Source: Burkholderia cepacia
GTDB lineage: Bacteria; Pseudomonadota; Gammaproteobacteria; Burkholderiales; Burkholderiaceae
DNA: 64,000 bases
Assembly (NCBI RefSeq): GCF_029962485.1
Contig: NZ_CP073638.1
Span: 620,001-684,000 of the forward strand
Direction of reading: 5' to 3'
Shown here: positions 25,852 through 37,373 of the stretch, in pieces
Position numbering within the stretch: the first letter of the stretch is position 1
How the letters are laid out: every line of letters starts with the position of its first letter
Notes under the pieces: model-generated
What the model was told of the DNA's origin: nothing
The model's input: the letters and a program-made list of their open reading frames with translations, nothing else
The model's database searches: none
Position numbers and translations under genes: made by a program

Positions 25852-25941
25852 CGGCGCACGGCGTGTGTCAATCATGAATTCGGCGGCCGCGCGCATGCAT
25901 GCGCGTGGTGGCCGGCAAACCGGAATCGAGGCGAGGACGAC

Positions 25942-26718
25942 ATGGGTCGACTGGATGGAAAGGTAGCGATCGTCACGGGCGGCGCGCGTGGCATGGGTGC
26001 GGCGACGTGCAGGCTGTTTGTCGAAGAGGGCGCGCGCGTCGTGATCGGCGACGTGCTCGACACGGAAGGCGAAGCGCTCGCGCGCGAACTTGGCGATGCG
26101 GCGCGCTTCATGCGGCTCGACGTGGCCGACGAAGCGAGCTGGGTGCGCGTGACGGAGGCGACCGTCGAGCAGTTCGGCCGCATCGACGTGCTCGTCAACA
26201 ACGCGGCCGTGCTGACCTTCGGCGGCATCACCGAGCTGTCGAAACGCGATTTCGAACGCGCAGTGTCGATCAATCTGGTCGGCACGTTCGTCGGTATTCG
26301 TACGATCGCGCCGCACATGATCGCGCAGAAGAGCGGGTCGATCGTCAACATCTCTTCGGTGGACGGACTGCGCGGTGTGAACGCGCTGGCCGCGTACGTG
26401 TCGAGCAAATGGGGCGTGCGCGGGCTGACGAAGGTCGCGGCGCTCGAACTCGGCCACCAGGGCGTGCGCGTGAATTCGATCCATCCGGGCGGCGTGAACA
26501 CCGCGATGTCGAATCCGACCGGCGCGCCGCTCGAGGAGATCAACAAGCACTATGCGAACGTGCCGCTGCAGCGTGTCGGCTTGCCCGACGAAATCGCGCG
26601 CGCGACGCTGTTCCTCGCGAGCGACGAAGCGTCGTATTGCAACGGCGCCGAACTGGCCGTCGACGGCGGGATGGCGGCGGGCGCGTATTACCCCGGATTG
26701 CCCGGCGCGCCGTTTTGA
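25942..26718 (+). CDS. SDR of the 3-alpha(20-beta)-hydroxysteroid dehydrogenase type
   Basis: A protein of 258 residues with TGGARGMG, NNAA, SVDGL (Ser) and YVSSK. IGDVLD after the second strand fits NAD(H). The residue pattern GRLDGKVAIVTGGARGMG and the C-terminal ELAVDGGMAAG match the hydroxysteroid/cyclohexanol dehydrogenase group. It is the last of three SDRs on the strand before the pckG promoter. The substrate is unknown. Confidence 0.83.
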   Translation: MGRLDGKVAIVTGGARGMGAATCRLFVEEGARVVIGDVLDTEGEALARELGDAARFMRLDVADEASWVRVTEATVEQFGRIDVLVNNAAVLTFGGITELSKRDFERAVSINLVGTFVGIRTIAPHMIAQKSGSIVNISSVDGLRGVNALAAYVSSKWGVRGLTKVAALELGHQGVRVNSIHPGGVNTAMSNPTGAPLEEINKHYANVPLQRVGLPDEIARATLFLASDEASYCNGAELAVDGGMAAGAYYPGLPGAPF

Positions 26719-27244
26719 GCGTGGGCGTGTATCGGGCATTCGATCAGGATGTTTGTGTACGCAACCTAATTCAGGGTTTGCCTGAGTAGCGAAAACGTGA
26801 ATTCGCCCGGCGCGCATTCGCGTTTGCATCACGCGGGCGCGGCACACCGAAATTGCCGCGCCCGTGAAACCCACAGCCGGCGGCCATCCCGGCCGTTTCG
26901 TCCCCAAAGCGCGCGTGATGACGCGGTAAAAAAAGACCTGCCCGCAACGCGCGTGCCGGCCTGCCGTCACAGTTGTTTCTTGTTGCAACGCAACGCCCGT
27001 CCAATAACGGCGATGGTATGCTGGCCGGAATGGAGTTGTATGGCAGGTTGCTTGCATGGCGAAACTCGCGTTCGCACCCTCTAACGAGACGTCACCTTCT
27101 CTCGCACGCATCGCGGCATCGACGCGCGCTCCGCTCGCGCGTCCCGTCCTGCGCGCTGCTCCCCCCTGCGCTCCAATCGCATACCCCATCTCGCGGGCTC
27201 GTCCCGCAACCCCCATCCCCGCCCAATAATCTGGAGACATTCCC
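26719..27244. other. Intergenic region before pckG
   Basis: No gene is seen. A perfect ten-base hairpin (GGGCGCGGCA / TGCCGCGCCC, 26835-26863) without a T run, and a GTTGC-AAC-GCAAC palindrome at 26982-26994, may be control elements for pckG. The long leader suggests a distal promoter. The region between 27080 and 27230 is C-rich and holds nothing else I recognise. Confidence 0.5.
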
Positions 27245-29110
<1,866 letters not shown>

Positions 29111-29130
29111 CGATCCGGATCGACAACGAC

Positions 29131-29174
29131 GTCCCGCCGCCGGCGCGCAGCATGCCGGCGGCGGGACGTTTTTG
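29131..29174 (+). terminator. Intrinsic terminator of pckG
   Basis: The perfect 14-bp arms GTCCCGCCGCCGGC and GCCGGCGGCGGGAC enclose a nine-base loop, followed by GTTTTTG. It separates pckG from the convergent minus-strand row. Confidence 0.88.
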
Positions 29175-29186
29175 CATCCGCGCCGC

Positions 29187-30095
29187 TTACTGCGCGCTGC
29201 AATGCGCGACGACTTCGTCGACTGCGCGTTGCACGTCGCCGCGCCGGTAGCGCAGCAGCGCGATGTCCGCTGCATCGGGCTCGTACGACACGACGTTGCC
29301 GCGCCCCGTGTAGATCGCCATGTCGGGCAGCAGCGGATGCTCCTGGTCGAGCGACGGCACGTCCTGCGGGTTGCCGGCCGCGCGGAAGAACGCCGCGAAG
29401 TAGTCGGCGAAGCTGAGATTCTCGTCGCCGACGAGATACGCCTTGCCCGCTTCGCCGCGCTGGAGCGCACCCCAGATCGCTTCCGACAGCGATTGCGTCG
29501 AGATGAAGTTGCTGCCGCCGGCCGGCCCGTACACGGGCAGCCCCGCGAACTGACCGAGCGCATAGCCCGTGTATGCGGCGAACATCTCGTTGCGCAGCCC
29601 CGGCACCGACCCGACGACGAACGGCGCATTCACGCTGCACACCGCGAACGACGGCGTCGCGAGCGCCCGTACGCGTTCGTCGGCGAGATGGCGCGAGCGC
29701 ACGTAAGGCACCGTGTCGACGAGCGCCGGTGCGACCTGCGGGTAGAAGCTGCCAACCAGCACCGCGCGTGTCACGCCCGCGTCGCGGGCCAGCGCGAAGA
29801 AGCGCGGCACCGCGTCGACGTTCGCGCGTTCCCAGTGCGCGGCTTCGTCGGTGCCGGGCGGCAGGTGGCGGATGTCGTTGCCGGCCGCGAACACGACCGC
29901 GTCGAACGGCGCGAGATCGTCGCGCGTGAAGTTGCCGGCCACGTAGTCGCGTTGCAGCACGTCGAACTGCGCGAGCGCGCTGCCGGCCGCGGGTGGCTTG
30001 CGCGCGGCGAGCGTGATCTGGTTGCCCTGCGCGTGCAGGTGCAGCGCGGCATGGCCGCCGATAAGGCCGGTACCGCCGACGATCAGGATCTTCAT
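29187..30095 (-). CDS. NAD-dependent epimerase/dehydratase (extended SDR)
   Basis: A protein of 302 residues with GGTGLIGG at residues 7-14 as the nucleotide motif of extended SDRs. The YPQVAPALVDTVPYVRSRH stretch contains the YxxxR/K-like region. Extended SDRs of this group act on sugars, flavonoids or steroid 3-beta-hydroxy groups. It is the last gene of the minus-strand block 29187-33104, which contains three classical SDRs and a SnoaL-like protein. Confidence 0.78.
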   Translation of the reverse strand: MKILIVGGTGLIGGHAALHLHAQGNQITLAARKPPAAGSALAQFDVLQRDYVAGNFTRDDLAPFDAVVFAAGNDIRHLPPGTDEAAHWERANVDAVPRFFALARDAGVTRAVLVGSFYPQVAPALVDTVPYVRSRHLADERVRALATPSFAVCSVNAPFVVGSVPGLRNEMFAAYTGYALGQFAGLPVYGPAGGSNFISTQSLSEAIWGALQRGEAGKAYLVGDENLSFADYFAAFFRAAGNPQDVPSLDQEHPLLPDMAIYTGRGNVVSYEPDAADIALLRYRRGDVQRAVDEVVAHCSAQ

Positions 30096-30153
30096 GGAGT
30101 CTCCGATGGCGGCGCGAACGCGCCGCGTGAAATGAACAGGCGAGCGGTGCCGC

Positions 30154-30990
30154 TCAGAAATTGAAGCCGTTGCCCGTGACGACGGGCATGTTGGTCCAGA
30201 AGCCGTTCGGGTCGCGATACCAGCCGGCCGCCGCGAGCGCGCCGCCGTCGACGTGCAGCGTCGTGCCGGTGACCCACGCGGCGAGCGGGCTCGCGAGGTA
30301 CAGCGCGGCGCCCGCGATATCGCCGGCCGCGCCGAAGCGCCCGAGCGGAATCCAGCGCGGGATATGACTGTGGTGCTCGGCTGCGACCATCGCGCTGACG
30401 GGCACCTGCGGCGTCTCGGTGGTTTCCGGCGCGATCTGGTTCACGCGGATGCCGGCCGGCCCGAGTTCGAGCGCGAGGCTTTTCGTGAAACCGGTCAGCG
30501 CGGCCTTGAACGACGCATAGACGGTGCAGTTCGGGATCGCGCGGAAGCCTTCGATCGACGATACGCCGACGATGCTGCTGCCCGCGCCGCGCTTGCGCAG
30601 CAACGGCAGCATCGCGCGCGTGACGGTGAACACCTGACGCAGGTTCACGTCGAACAGCCGGTCGATGTCGTCGTCGGTGCAGGTGTCGAACGGCTTCGCG
30701 ATCTGCAGGAAATCGCCGACGTTGTTGACGAGCACGTCGAGGCCACCGAAGCGCGCGTCGATGGTCCGCGCGAACGCGTCGACCTCGTCGCGGCGCGTGA
30801 CGTCCACGGTGCCGACGAGTGCGTCGACGCCGGCCGCTTCGAGCGCCGCCCGCACTTCCTGCGCGCGCGCCGCGTCGATCTCGGCCACGGCCACGCGCGC
30901 GCCGGCCGCGCCGAACGCTTCCGCACAGGCGCGGCCGATGCCCGCGCCGCCGCCGGTGACCAGTACCGTCTTGCCGGTGAATGAAATCAT
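30154..30990 (-). CDS. Short-chain dehydrogenase/reductase (SDR)
   Basis: A protein of 278 residues with TGGGAGIG, NNVG, Ser in GVSSIEGF and YASFK, the standard catalytic set. EID after the second strand suggests NAD(H). The C-terminal extension after DGGALAAAGWYRDPNGF is longer than usual, and WYRDPNGFWTN hints at a membrane-facing or dimer lid; this is only a guess. It is part of a minus-strand run of SDRs with short gaps. Confidence 0.83.
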   Translation of the reverse strand: MISFTGKTVLVTGGGAGIGRACAEAFGAAGARVAVAEIDAARAQEVRAALEAAGVDALVGTVDVTRRDEVDAFARTIDARFGGLDVLVNNVGDFLQIAKPFDTCTDDDIDRLFDVNLRQVFTVTRAMLPLLRKRGAGSSIVGVSSIEGFRAIPNCTVYASFKAALTGFTKSLALELGPAGIRVNQIAPETTETPQVPVSAMVAAEHHSHIPRWIPLGRFGAAGDIAGAALYLASPLAAWVTGTTLHVDGGALAAAGWYRDPNGFWTNMPVVTGNGFNF

Positions 30991-31027
30991 CTTGGGACTC
31001 CTTTGAATGGAAAGGCGTCGGGCCGCG

Positions 31028-31786
31028 TTACAGCGACGACACCAGTTGTGCGTTGTCGATCCGCAGTTCCGCGCCGTTGACGAAACGCGATTCGTCGGAT
31101 GCCAGGAACAGCACGAGATTCGCGACGTCCTGCGGGTCGCACATGCGCGCCATCGGATCGCTGCCGATGCCGAGCGCAGCCGGGTCGAGGTCGGGCATCA
31201 GCGCCTGCGTCATCGGCGTCCAGATCCCGTCCGGATGGATCGAGTTGCAGCGGATCCGGTAGCCGCTGCGCTTGCAGTGCACGGCGACGCTGCGCGCGAG
31301 CGCCGTCACCGCGCCTTTCGAGCCGGTGTACGCGCACATCATCGGCAGCCCGCCGAGCGCGGCGACCGACGACATCATCACGATCGAGCCCGGCGTGTCG
31401 TTGCCCTTCATCGCGCCGATCGCATACTTGCAGCCGAGGAAATAGCCGTCCGCATTGGTGCGCATCACGCGCCGCCACGTGTCGAGGCTCGTGTCCTCGA
31501 TCGAGCCGACCGGGCAGATCGCCGCGTTGTTGACGAGCACGTCGAGGCGGCCGAAGCGCTCGAGCGTCGACGCGATCGCGTGCCGCCAGCCATCCTCGTC
31601 GGCGATGTCGTGGCGCACGAATAGCGCCGCATCGCCGATCTCGCGGGCGAGCGCGCGGCCCGCGTCTTCGTCGATGTCCGTCAATACGACGCGCGCGCCT
31701 TCGGCGGCAAGCAGCAGCGCATCCGCGCGGCCGACGCCGCTTGCCGCGCCGGTGACCAGCGCGACCTTGTTTGCGACTCGATTCAT
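31028..31786 (-). CDS. Short-chain dehydrogenase/reductase (SDR)
   Basis: A protein of 252 residues. The ATG at 31786 starts a complete fold (MNRVANKVALVTGAASGVG); upstream codons give no conserved residues. Motifs are NNAA, SSVAAL (Ser) and YTGSK. LTDIDED fits NAD(H). The sequence is close to 3-alpha/7-alpha-hydroxysteroid-type SDRs. AAAGGA lies upstream with a longer than usual gap. Confidence 0.83.
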   Translation of the reverse strand: MNRVANKVALVTGAASGVGRADALLLAAEGARVVLTDIDEDAGRALAREIGDAALFVRHDIADEDGWRHAIASTLERFGRLDVLVNNAAICPVGSIEDTSLDTWRRVMRTNADGYFLGCKYAIGAMKGNDTPGSIVMMSSVAALGGLPMMCAYTGSKGAVTALARSVAVHCKRSGYRIRCNSIHPDGIWTPMTQALMPDLDPAALGIGSDPMARMCDPQDVANLVLFLASDESRFVNGAELRIDNAQLVSSL

Positions 31787-31826
31787 GGTCGGTCGATATC
31801 CTTTGTGAGTGAGGGAAGACGGGTAT

Positions 31827-32684
31827 TCATGCGGCGCCAGGCGCACGGCCGGCCTTGATCGCATCGAGCGCGGCCGCGCCGTAGATCTGCGCGATCGTGT
31901 CGTCGACGCGCGGGTTGGTGCGCAGTTCGTGGCCGCCGTCGACCGCGAAGCTCTGGCCGGTCACCCAGCCCGACTCGGGGCCCGCGAGATAGCGCACCGC
32001 ATGCGCGATCGCTTCCGGTTCGCCGAGCGTGCCGAGCGGGATCTGTTCGAGAAAGCTGTCGATGAGCGCCTGGTTGTCGAACATCGGCGCCGTGGCTTCG
32101 GAACGCGTGAGGCCCGGGCGTACCGCATTCACGCGGATCTTCGCGCCGGCCAGTTCCTCGGCCGCGCCGCGCACGAGCGCTTCGAGCGCGGCCTTCGCGG
32201 TGCAGTACGCGGACAGCCAGCGGAAATTGATCTGCGCGGCCGTCGACGAGATGCAGACGATCGCGCCGCCGCCGCTGTCGGCGAGCCGCGGCGCCGCATG
32301 ACGGATCGCGGCGAACGCGCTGTGCAGGTTCAGATCGATTTCCGCGCGAAAGCTGTCGGCATCGTGCAGCAGCAGCGGCCGGAAGCCGGCGCCGCCGACC
32401 GTCGGCACGACGATGTCGAGGCGGTTGTCCAGCGCCCATGCGCAGTCGAGCGCGGCCTGCAGGTCGCCTTCGTCGCAGGCGTCGCCCGCATGAATCGCGA
32501 CGCGGCTGCCGGGCACGGCGTCGGTCAGTTGCCGTTGCGCGCGCTCGAGCGCGTCGTGGCGGCGGCCCATCAGCACGACGGCCGCGCCGTCGGCGACGAG
32601 CGCGTGCGCGCAGGCCGCGCCGATGCCACCGGCGCCGCCGGTGACGAGCGCGGTGCGGCCGATGAGGGGGAGGGGCGTGTGCAT
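31827..32684 (-). CDS. SDR with altered NNAG motif
   Basis: A protein of 285 residues. TGGAGGIG, the catalytic Ser in ISSTAAQ and YCTAK are present, but the usual NNAG after the fourth strand reads VPTVGGAG, so the cofactor-supporting Asn pair is missing. The long C-terminal part (TNPRVDDTIAQIYGAAALDAIKAGRAPGAA) is also unlike its neighbours. It may be a weak enzyme or have a different substrate pocket. It precedes (in transcription follows) the SnoaL gene at 32688 by 3 bases. Confidence 0.8.
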   Translation of the reverse strand: MHTPLPLIGRTALVTGGAGGIGAACAHALVADGAAVVLMGRRHDALERAQRQLTDAVPGSRVAIHAGDACDEGDLQAALDCAWALDNRLDIVVPTVGGAGFRPLLLHDADSFRAEIDLNLHSAFAAIRHAAPRLADSGGGAIVCISSTAAQINFRWLSAYCTAKAALEALVRGAAEELAGAKIRVNAVRPGLTRSEATAPMFDNQALIDSFLEQIPLGTLGEPEAIAHAVRYLAGPESGWVTGQSFAVDGGHELRTNPRVDDTIAQIYGAAALDAIKAGRAPGAA

Positions 32685-32687
32685 CGT

Positions 32688-33104
32688 TCAGCCCTCCAGC
32701 GGCAGGTCTTGCGACCAGTCGAGGTGCAGCGTGCGCGCGGCGAAGCGCCACGTGCTCCCGTCGAACACGCAGCGGTCGCGATAGCGCACGCCCCAGTCGA
32801 GTTTTCGCTTCACGCCGTCGCGCACATAGACGTGGCATGCAACACAGTAGGTCTCGACATCGGCCTCGCCGCCGTCGAGCGTGACGAGCTGGTTGTGCAC
32901 GTGATGCTGGGTCGTGTCGTAGCGCTCGATCACGCGCATGCCGGCGACGATCGCGTCGCGGTCGTCGAAGCGGAAGCCGGGGCCGGTCAGCGTGGCATCG
33001 GTGGTGAAAAGCGCAGTGAGACGCGGCCAGTCGCGCCGGTCGACGGCTTGCGCGTAGCGGCACGCAAGGTCGTACAGCGCGTGGCGGGGATTCGAATCGG
33101 TCAT
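32688..33104 (-). CDS. NTF2/SnoaL-like cone-fold protein
   Basis: A protein of 138 residues; the ATG at 33104 has CGGGAG seven bases before it. LACRYAQAVDRRDWPRLTALFTTDATLTG and HHVHNQLVTLDGGEADVETY are SnoaL_4-like. It is the first gene of the minus-strand block and the third SnoaL-type gene of this locus, after those at 22965 and 23668. Likely roles are hydration, isomerisation or cyclisation of an intermediate. Confidence 0.77.
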   Translation of the reverse strand: MTDSNPRHALYDLACRYAQAVDRRDWPRLTALFTTDATLTGPGFRFDDRDAIVAGMRVIERYDTTQHHVHNQLVTLDGGEADVETYCVACHVYVRDGVKRKLDWGVRYRDRCVFDGSTWRFAARTLHLDWSQDLPLEG

Positions 33105-33564
33105 GCGGTACTCCCGTGGCAGAACGGAAAGAGTCGGTCGCGTCGCGAGTGCGGACGCGGCGGCATTGCGACGTCGAGGCGAAGGTTCGCATCGGACCGA
33201 TAGCGACTCATCATCCATACGGAGCAGGGCGAGGGTCGGGGAAAACACCGGGGTCGGCGGCCGTGCGCAACGCGATGCGGCGGCAATGGTGCGGCGCAGC
33301 GTCCGAAGTGAGGCATGCGTCTGATGATTGGCGTGGCGGGCCGGCAAAGGCCCCCGACACGTCGCGGTTGCTCGCTGCAGGCGAATTCGGTCACGACGAT
33401 GCTGCGCCGCCGCACGGCATACAACTTCCGCTCAGCGTTTGCCCCTAGTCGAAATGGACGATGGCCGGCGGCCGGGCGCTGGCTACCGTGCAGTCATCCG
33501 GTGCCGCAAGCGATGCGCGCCGGATACGAACCGCATCAGCGGGCAACCGGAGGGGACGACGATC
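33105..33564. other. Divergent intergenic region
   Basis: No gene is supported. It separates the minus-strand SnoaL/SDR block from a small plus-strand gene and the FAD enzyme. TTTGCCCCTAGTCGAAA near 33438-33454 stands out as AT-richer, but no repeat or -35/-10 pair is convincing. Confidence 0.4.
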
Positions 33565-33774
33565 ATGAGACTGACGACTCGCAAACTGTGCGTACTGGCG
33601 ATGGGCACGTTCGCTGCCATGGCGATGGCGCGATACGGTGCCGACGAGGTCCCGTCGCCGCCGTACGCGGCCGGCATCCTGCAGTGCCGCTCGGTCGATC
33701 CGAATGGTTTGCCGACCGGGTGCGTGCCGATCGATCCGTCGCACTTCGGTTTTGCCGCGTTGCGCGGCATGTGA
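33565..33774 (+). CDS. Small exported protein, function unknown
   Basis: A protein of 69 residues with GGAGGGG before the ATG. A basic start (MRLTTRKLCVLAMGTFAAMAMA) resembles a signal peptide or short membrane segment, followed by 45 residues with two cysteines (ILQCRSVDPNGLPTGC). It is close to the FAD enzyme on the same strand, but a 221-base gap separates them. No family is known to me. Confidence 0.55.
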   Translation: MRLTTRKLCVLAMGTFAAMAMARYGADEVPSPPYAAGILQCRSVDPNGLPTGCVPIDPSHFGFAALRGM

Positions 33775-33995
33775 TGCGGGCGCGGCCGTGCGCCGCGCAG
33801 GACAGGTGCCGTCGCCGAGCCTGGGGCGCCGTCATTGCATGCGGCGCCCGATCGCGCTGGCGGTTCGGCTTCACATCGTTTGACTTCCCCCGAGCAGGAC
33901 ATCGCGCGCGGCATGCGTTCGCACTGCCGTGTGCCCGGCAACCCGCCGCCACGGCCGCCGCTTTCCGCAAATCCCTTCACGCTGACCCAATCCTC

Positions 33996-35492
33996 ATGTC
34001 ATCCGACTATTCCCTGACTCGCCCCTTGAACCTTCGCGACGTGCATCGCTGGGATGCCGAACATGACGTCGTGATCGTCGGCTTCGGCGCGGCCGGCGCG
34101 TGCGCGGCGATCGAAGCCGCGAGCGCCGGCGCCGACACGCTGATCGTCGAACGCGCATCGAGCTACGGTGGCACGAGCGCGCTGTCGGGTGGCGAGATCT
34201 ACCTCGGCGGCGGCGGCGGCACGCCCGCGCAGCGGCAGGCCGGCTTCACCGACGACACGGAGGATCTCTATCGCTACCTGATGCTCGCAGGCGGCCGCGA
34301 CGCCGACGAGGCGAAGGTGCGCCTCTATGCGAACGAGAGCCTCGCGCACCACGACTGGCTCGTCGCGCAGGGCCTGACCTACAAGAACACGTTCATCGCC
34401 GAGCGGATCGTCGAACCGGAAACCGACGACTGCCTGATCTGGTCCGGCAGCGAGGAAGCCTGGCCGTTCAGCGAGGCCGCGAAACCGTGCCCGCGCGGCC
34501 ACACGCCGCAATGGCCGGGCTGGGGCGGCGGGCAGATGCTGATGCGCGTGCTGGCCGAACGCGTGGCGGCGCTCGGTGTCGCGACGCGCTACGACACGCG
34601 CGCGCTCGCGCTGATCGTCGACGATGGCGGCGCGGTGCGCGGCGTCGTGCTGCGCGCCTACGGCGAGACGGTGTTCGTGCGGGCGCGCGGCGCGGTGATC
34701 CTGTGCGCGGGCGGCTTCGCGATGAACCGCGACATGGTGCGCAGGCACGCGCCGCAATTCCTGCGCTCGGACGAGCCGATCGGCAGCCCCGGCGACGACG
34801 GCTCGGGCATCCTGCTCGGCCAGAGCGCGGGCGGCGCGGCGATCCACATGGACCAGGGTTTCGTCAGCCTGCCGTTCTATGCACCCGAATCGCTGATCAA
34901 GGGGATCTTCGTGAACGCGCGCGGCCAGCGCTTCATCAACGAGGACGGCTATCACGGCCGTACGGGCCATCACGCGTTTCACCAGGCCGGCGATCGCATC
35001 TACCTGCTGGTCGACCAGGCGACGTACCAGGAGCCGCCCGCGATCGCGCGGATCGGCATCGCGGCGGCCGGCGAAACGTGGGAGGAAGTCGAACGCGACC
35101 TGCAGATGCCGGCCGGCACGCTGACGGCGACCGTCGACGTGTACAACCGCCATGCGGCCGAAGGCGCCGATCCGCTGTTCCACAAGGCGAAGAAGTGGCT
35201 GCAGCCGCTGATCGAGCCGCCGTTCGTCGCGCTCGATTGCCGGATCGACTACGCGTTCTACCCGCACTTCACGCTCGGCGGGCTCGACACGCTGCCGACC
35301 GGGCAGGTGCTCGACGCGGCGCGCGCGCCGGTGCCGGGCCTCTACGCAGCCGGCCGCACGACCTGCGGGCTGCCGCGCTGGGGCGCCGGGTACAGCTCCG
35401 GGCTGTCTCTTGCCGATTCGACCTTCTTCGGCCGGCAGGCCGGCCGTCACGCCGCGCAGGCGGGGCGCGACGCATTGCGAAGCGCGGCCTAG
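33996..35492 (+). CDS. FAD-dependent 3-ketosteroid-dehydrogenase-like (FAD_binding_2) oxidoreductase
   Basis: A protein of 498 residues. The FAD Rossmann motif GFGAAGACAAIEAASAGA lies at 26-43, the fumarate-reductase/KstD-type GGTSALSGGEIYLGGG follows, and the C-terminal GYSSGLSLADSTFFGRQAG resembles the 3-ketosteroid delta-4(5-alpha)-dehydrogenase branch, in which Tyr and Ser near this motif act. It is likely to introduce a double bond next to a ring carbonyl. The ATG at 33996 begins the conserved fold. It is alone on its transcript and ends in a strong terminator. Confidence 0.83.
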   Translation: MSSDYSLTRPLNLRDVHRWDAEHDVVIVGFGAAGACAAIEAASAGADTLIVERASSYGGTSALSGGEIYLGGGGGTPAQRQAGFTDDTEDLYRYLMLAGGRDADEAKVRLYANESLAHHDWLVAQGLTYKNTFIAERIVEPETDDCLIWSGSEEAWPFSEAAKPCPRGHTPQWPGWGGGQMLMRVLAERVAALGVATRYDTRALALIVDDGGAVRGVVLRAYGETVFVRARGAVILCAGGFAMNRDMVRRHAPQFLRSDEPIGSPGDDGSGILLGQSAGGAAIHMDQGFVSLPFYAPESLIKGIFVNARGQRFINEDGYHGRTGHHAFHQAGDRIYLLVDQATYQEPPAIARIGIAAAGETWEEVERDLQMPAGTLTATVDVYNRHAAEGADPLFHKAKKWLQPLIEPPFVALDCRIDYAFYPHFTLGGLDTLPTGQVLDAARAPVPGLYAAGRTTCGLPRWGAGYSSGLSLADSTFFGRQAGRHAAQAGRDALRSAA

Positions 35493-35512
35493 CGCCGCCG
35501 GACTTGAAACGG

Positions 35513-35553
35513 ACGACGCCCCGGGCAAGCCATCGCATTGCCCGGGGCGTCGT
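35513..35553. terminator. Bidirectional intrinsic terminator
   Basis: Perfect 16-bp arms (35513-35528 and 35538-35553) around a nine-base loop, with short T runs on both sides, stand between the convergent FAD enzyme and acid phosphatase genes. Confidence 0.8.
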
Positions 35554-35584
35554 CGTTTCAGTCGGTCAAGCGGCTAACCGGCCT

Positions 35585-37249
35585 TCAGCCGAGATCGAGC
35601 GCGTTCGTCAGGTCGCCCGGCGGCGTCGCGCCGCGTGCGGCGAACGCCTTGTTGCGCACGACCACGCCGTCGAGCGGCGCGAGCCCGTGCACGCGGCTGA
35701 TGAAGCGCAGGATCGAGTTCGTGTCGTACAGCGTGTGATCGACGAAGCCCTTCTTCGCGAACGGCGAGATCACGAGCGCGGGAATCCGCGAACCGGGGCC
35801 CCAGCGGTCGCCGACCGGCGGCGCGACGTGATCCCACCAGCCGCCGTTTTCATCGTGCGTCATCACGATCACGGTGTTTTCCCATTGCGGACCGCGCCGG
35901 ATATGGTCGATCACGGTCGCAATGTGACGGTCGCCCGATTCGATGTCCGCGTAGCCCGCGTGCATGTTCAGGTTGCCCTGCGGCTTGTAGAACGTGACGG
36001 CAGGCAGGCGGCCGGCATCGATGTCGGCGATGAGGCGATTGGTCGACGGCTCGTCGCCGAGCCCCGCGTCGCGCAGGTGCTGGCGGCGGGCTTCCGTGCC
36101 CGGCGCGTAGTTCACGAAGTAGTTGAACGGCTGGTGGTGGTACTGGAAATCCGGCACGGTGCCCGTATCGCGATGCTCGAGCGCGTACTGCCACGCGCCG
36201 CTGTACCACGCCCAGTCGACGTTCTTCTCCGACAGGCGGTCGCCGATCGTCGCATAGCCTTGCGGCGGCATCACGCGATGGTCGTCCGGATCCGCATACG
36301 CGGCGTTGCCCGGGTCGGGCGGCGGCACGTAGCTCGGCTGGTACGGCGGCGCCATCGTGTTCACGCCGTAGCCGTCCGGCGTCAGCGGGCCGTCGGCCGC
36401 GAACTTCGGCGGGCCGTCGAGCGCGGACGCGGGCGAATCGTCGGCCAGCTTCAGGCGTGTGCCGGCCGGATCGTCGCCTTCGACCTTCGACAGCAGTTTC
36501 GCCGCATGCGGATGCTTGTGCGCGTCCGGATACAGCGGCGGCTGCGCGGAGATCAGGAACATGTGGTTCATCCACGAACCGCCGAAGGCCGCCATGAAGA
36601 AGTTGTCGCACAGCGTGTATTGCCGCGCGAGGTTCCACAGCCGCAGCGAATCGGCCGAGTTGCGGTAATGGCCCATCACGAGGCCGCCCGAATCGGCCCA
36701 CGCCGCGAACTGGTTGTTGCGGCCGGCCGCGATCTGCATCTGGTTCTGGTAGAAGCGGTGCCACAGGTCGCGCGTGATCACGCCGTTCGGCAGCGGCTTG
36801 CCCTGCGCGTCGGCGATCCGGAACGGCGCATTGGGCAGCTTGTCGATGTCGCGCTCGGCGATCGCATAGCGCTTGCCGTCCACTTCCTGCGCCTGCGGCA
36901 CGAGCCCGCCCCAGATCTTCGGCAACACGGGCAGCGGCGTCTTGCCGTCGCGATCGAGCTGCTGCGCGTGTTCGGGCCGCACTTCGCCGAGCGGATGCTG
37001 CACGCCGGGGAAATCGCCGTACAGGTTCGCAAAGCTGCGGTTTTCCGCGTAGATCACGACGATGTGGCGCACGCGCTGGCGCAACGCTTCATCGATGCGC
37101 TGGTCGGCGGCCGAACGCGGCGCGCTGCCCGCGGTGGTTTCGCAACCGCCGAGCGCAACACCGGCACCGATAGCGGCGAGGCCGCCGAGTACGCGGCGGC
37201 GGTCGGGGTCGGCGGGAAGGTCGTCGGGGCGATCGGGGGTGTCGGTCAC
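35585..37249 (-). CDS. acpA: AcpA-type acid phosphatase / phosphoesterase (PLC superfamily)
   Basis: A protein of 554 residues starting with GTG at 37249. A twin-arginine-like RRR leader before a hydrophobic stretch (about 17-36), ending LGGC, points to Tat export with possible lipid attachment. HIVVIYAENRSFANLYG near residues 62-78 and THDENGGWWDHVAPP in the last third are the metal/phosphate motifs of the AcpA/PLC family. It cleaves phosphomonoesters and may respire as a survival factor for phosphate supply. It is divergent from a gene with a Pho box, which fits phosphate control of the region. Confidence 0.85.
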   Translation of the reverse strand: MTDTPDRPDDLPADPDRRRVLGGLAAIGAGVALGGCETTAGSAPRSAADQRIDEALRQRVRHIVVIYAENRSFANLYGDFPGVQHPLGEVRPEHAQQLDRDGKTPLPVLPKIWGGLVPQAQEVDGKRYAIAERDIDKLPNAPFRIADAQGKPLPNGVITRDLWHRFYQNQMQIAAGRNNQFAAWADSGGLVMGHYRNSADSLRLWNLARQYTLCDNFFMAAFGGSWMNHMFLISAQPPLYPDAHKHPHAAKLLSKVEGDDPAGTRLKLADDSPASALDGPPKFAADGPLTPDGYGVNTMAPPYQPSYVPPPDPGNAAYADPDDHRVMPPQGYATIGDRLSEKNVDWAWYSGAWQYALEHRDTGTVPDFQYHHQPFNYFVNYAPGTEARRQHLRDAGLGDEPSTNRLIADIDAGRLPAVTFYKPQGNLNMHAGYADIESGDRHIATVIDHIRRGPQWENTVIVMTHDENGGWWDHVAPPVGDRWGPGSRIPALVISPFAKKGFVDHTLYDTNSILRFISRVHGLAPLDGVVVRNKAFAARGATPPGDLTNALDLG

Positions 37250-37373
37250 GTCGTGGGCTCCTCGAATGGGCAGGTGGGCGGTGTCGTTCGATGCGCGGCG
37301 GCGTCGCTCAGGCTGCCGCGATGCGTGACGGAATGCAATGCCGGGCGTCGCTCGGAAAGTGCGGGCGACCGAA

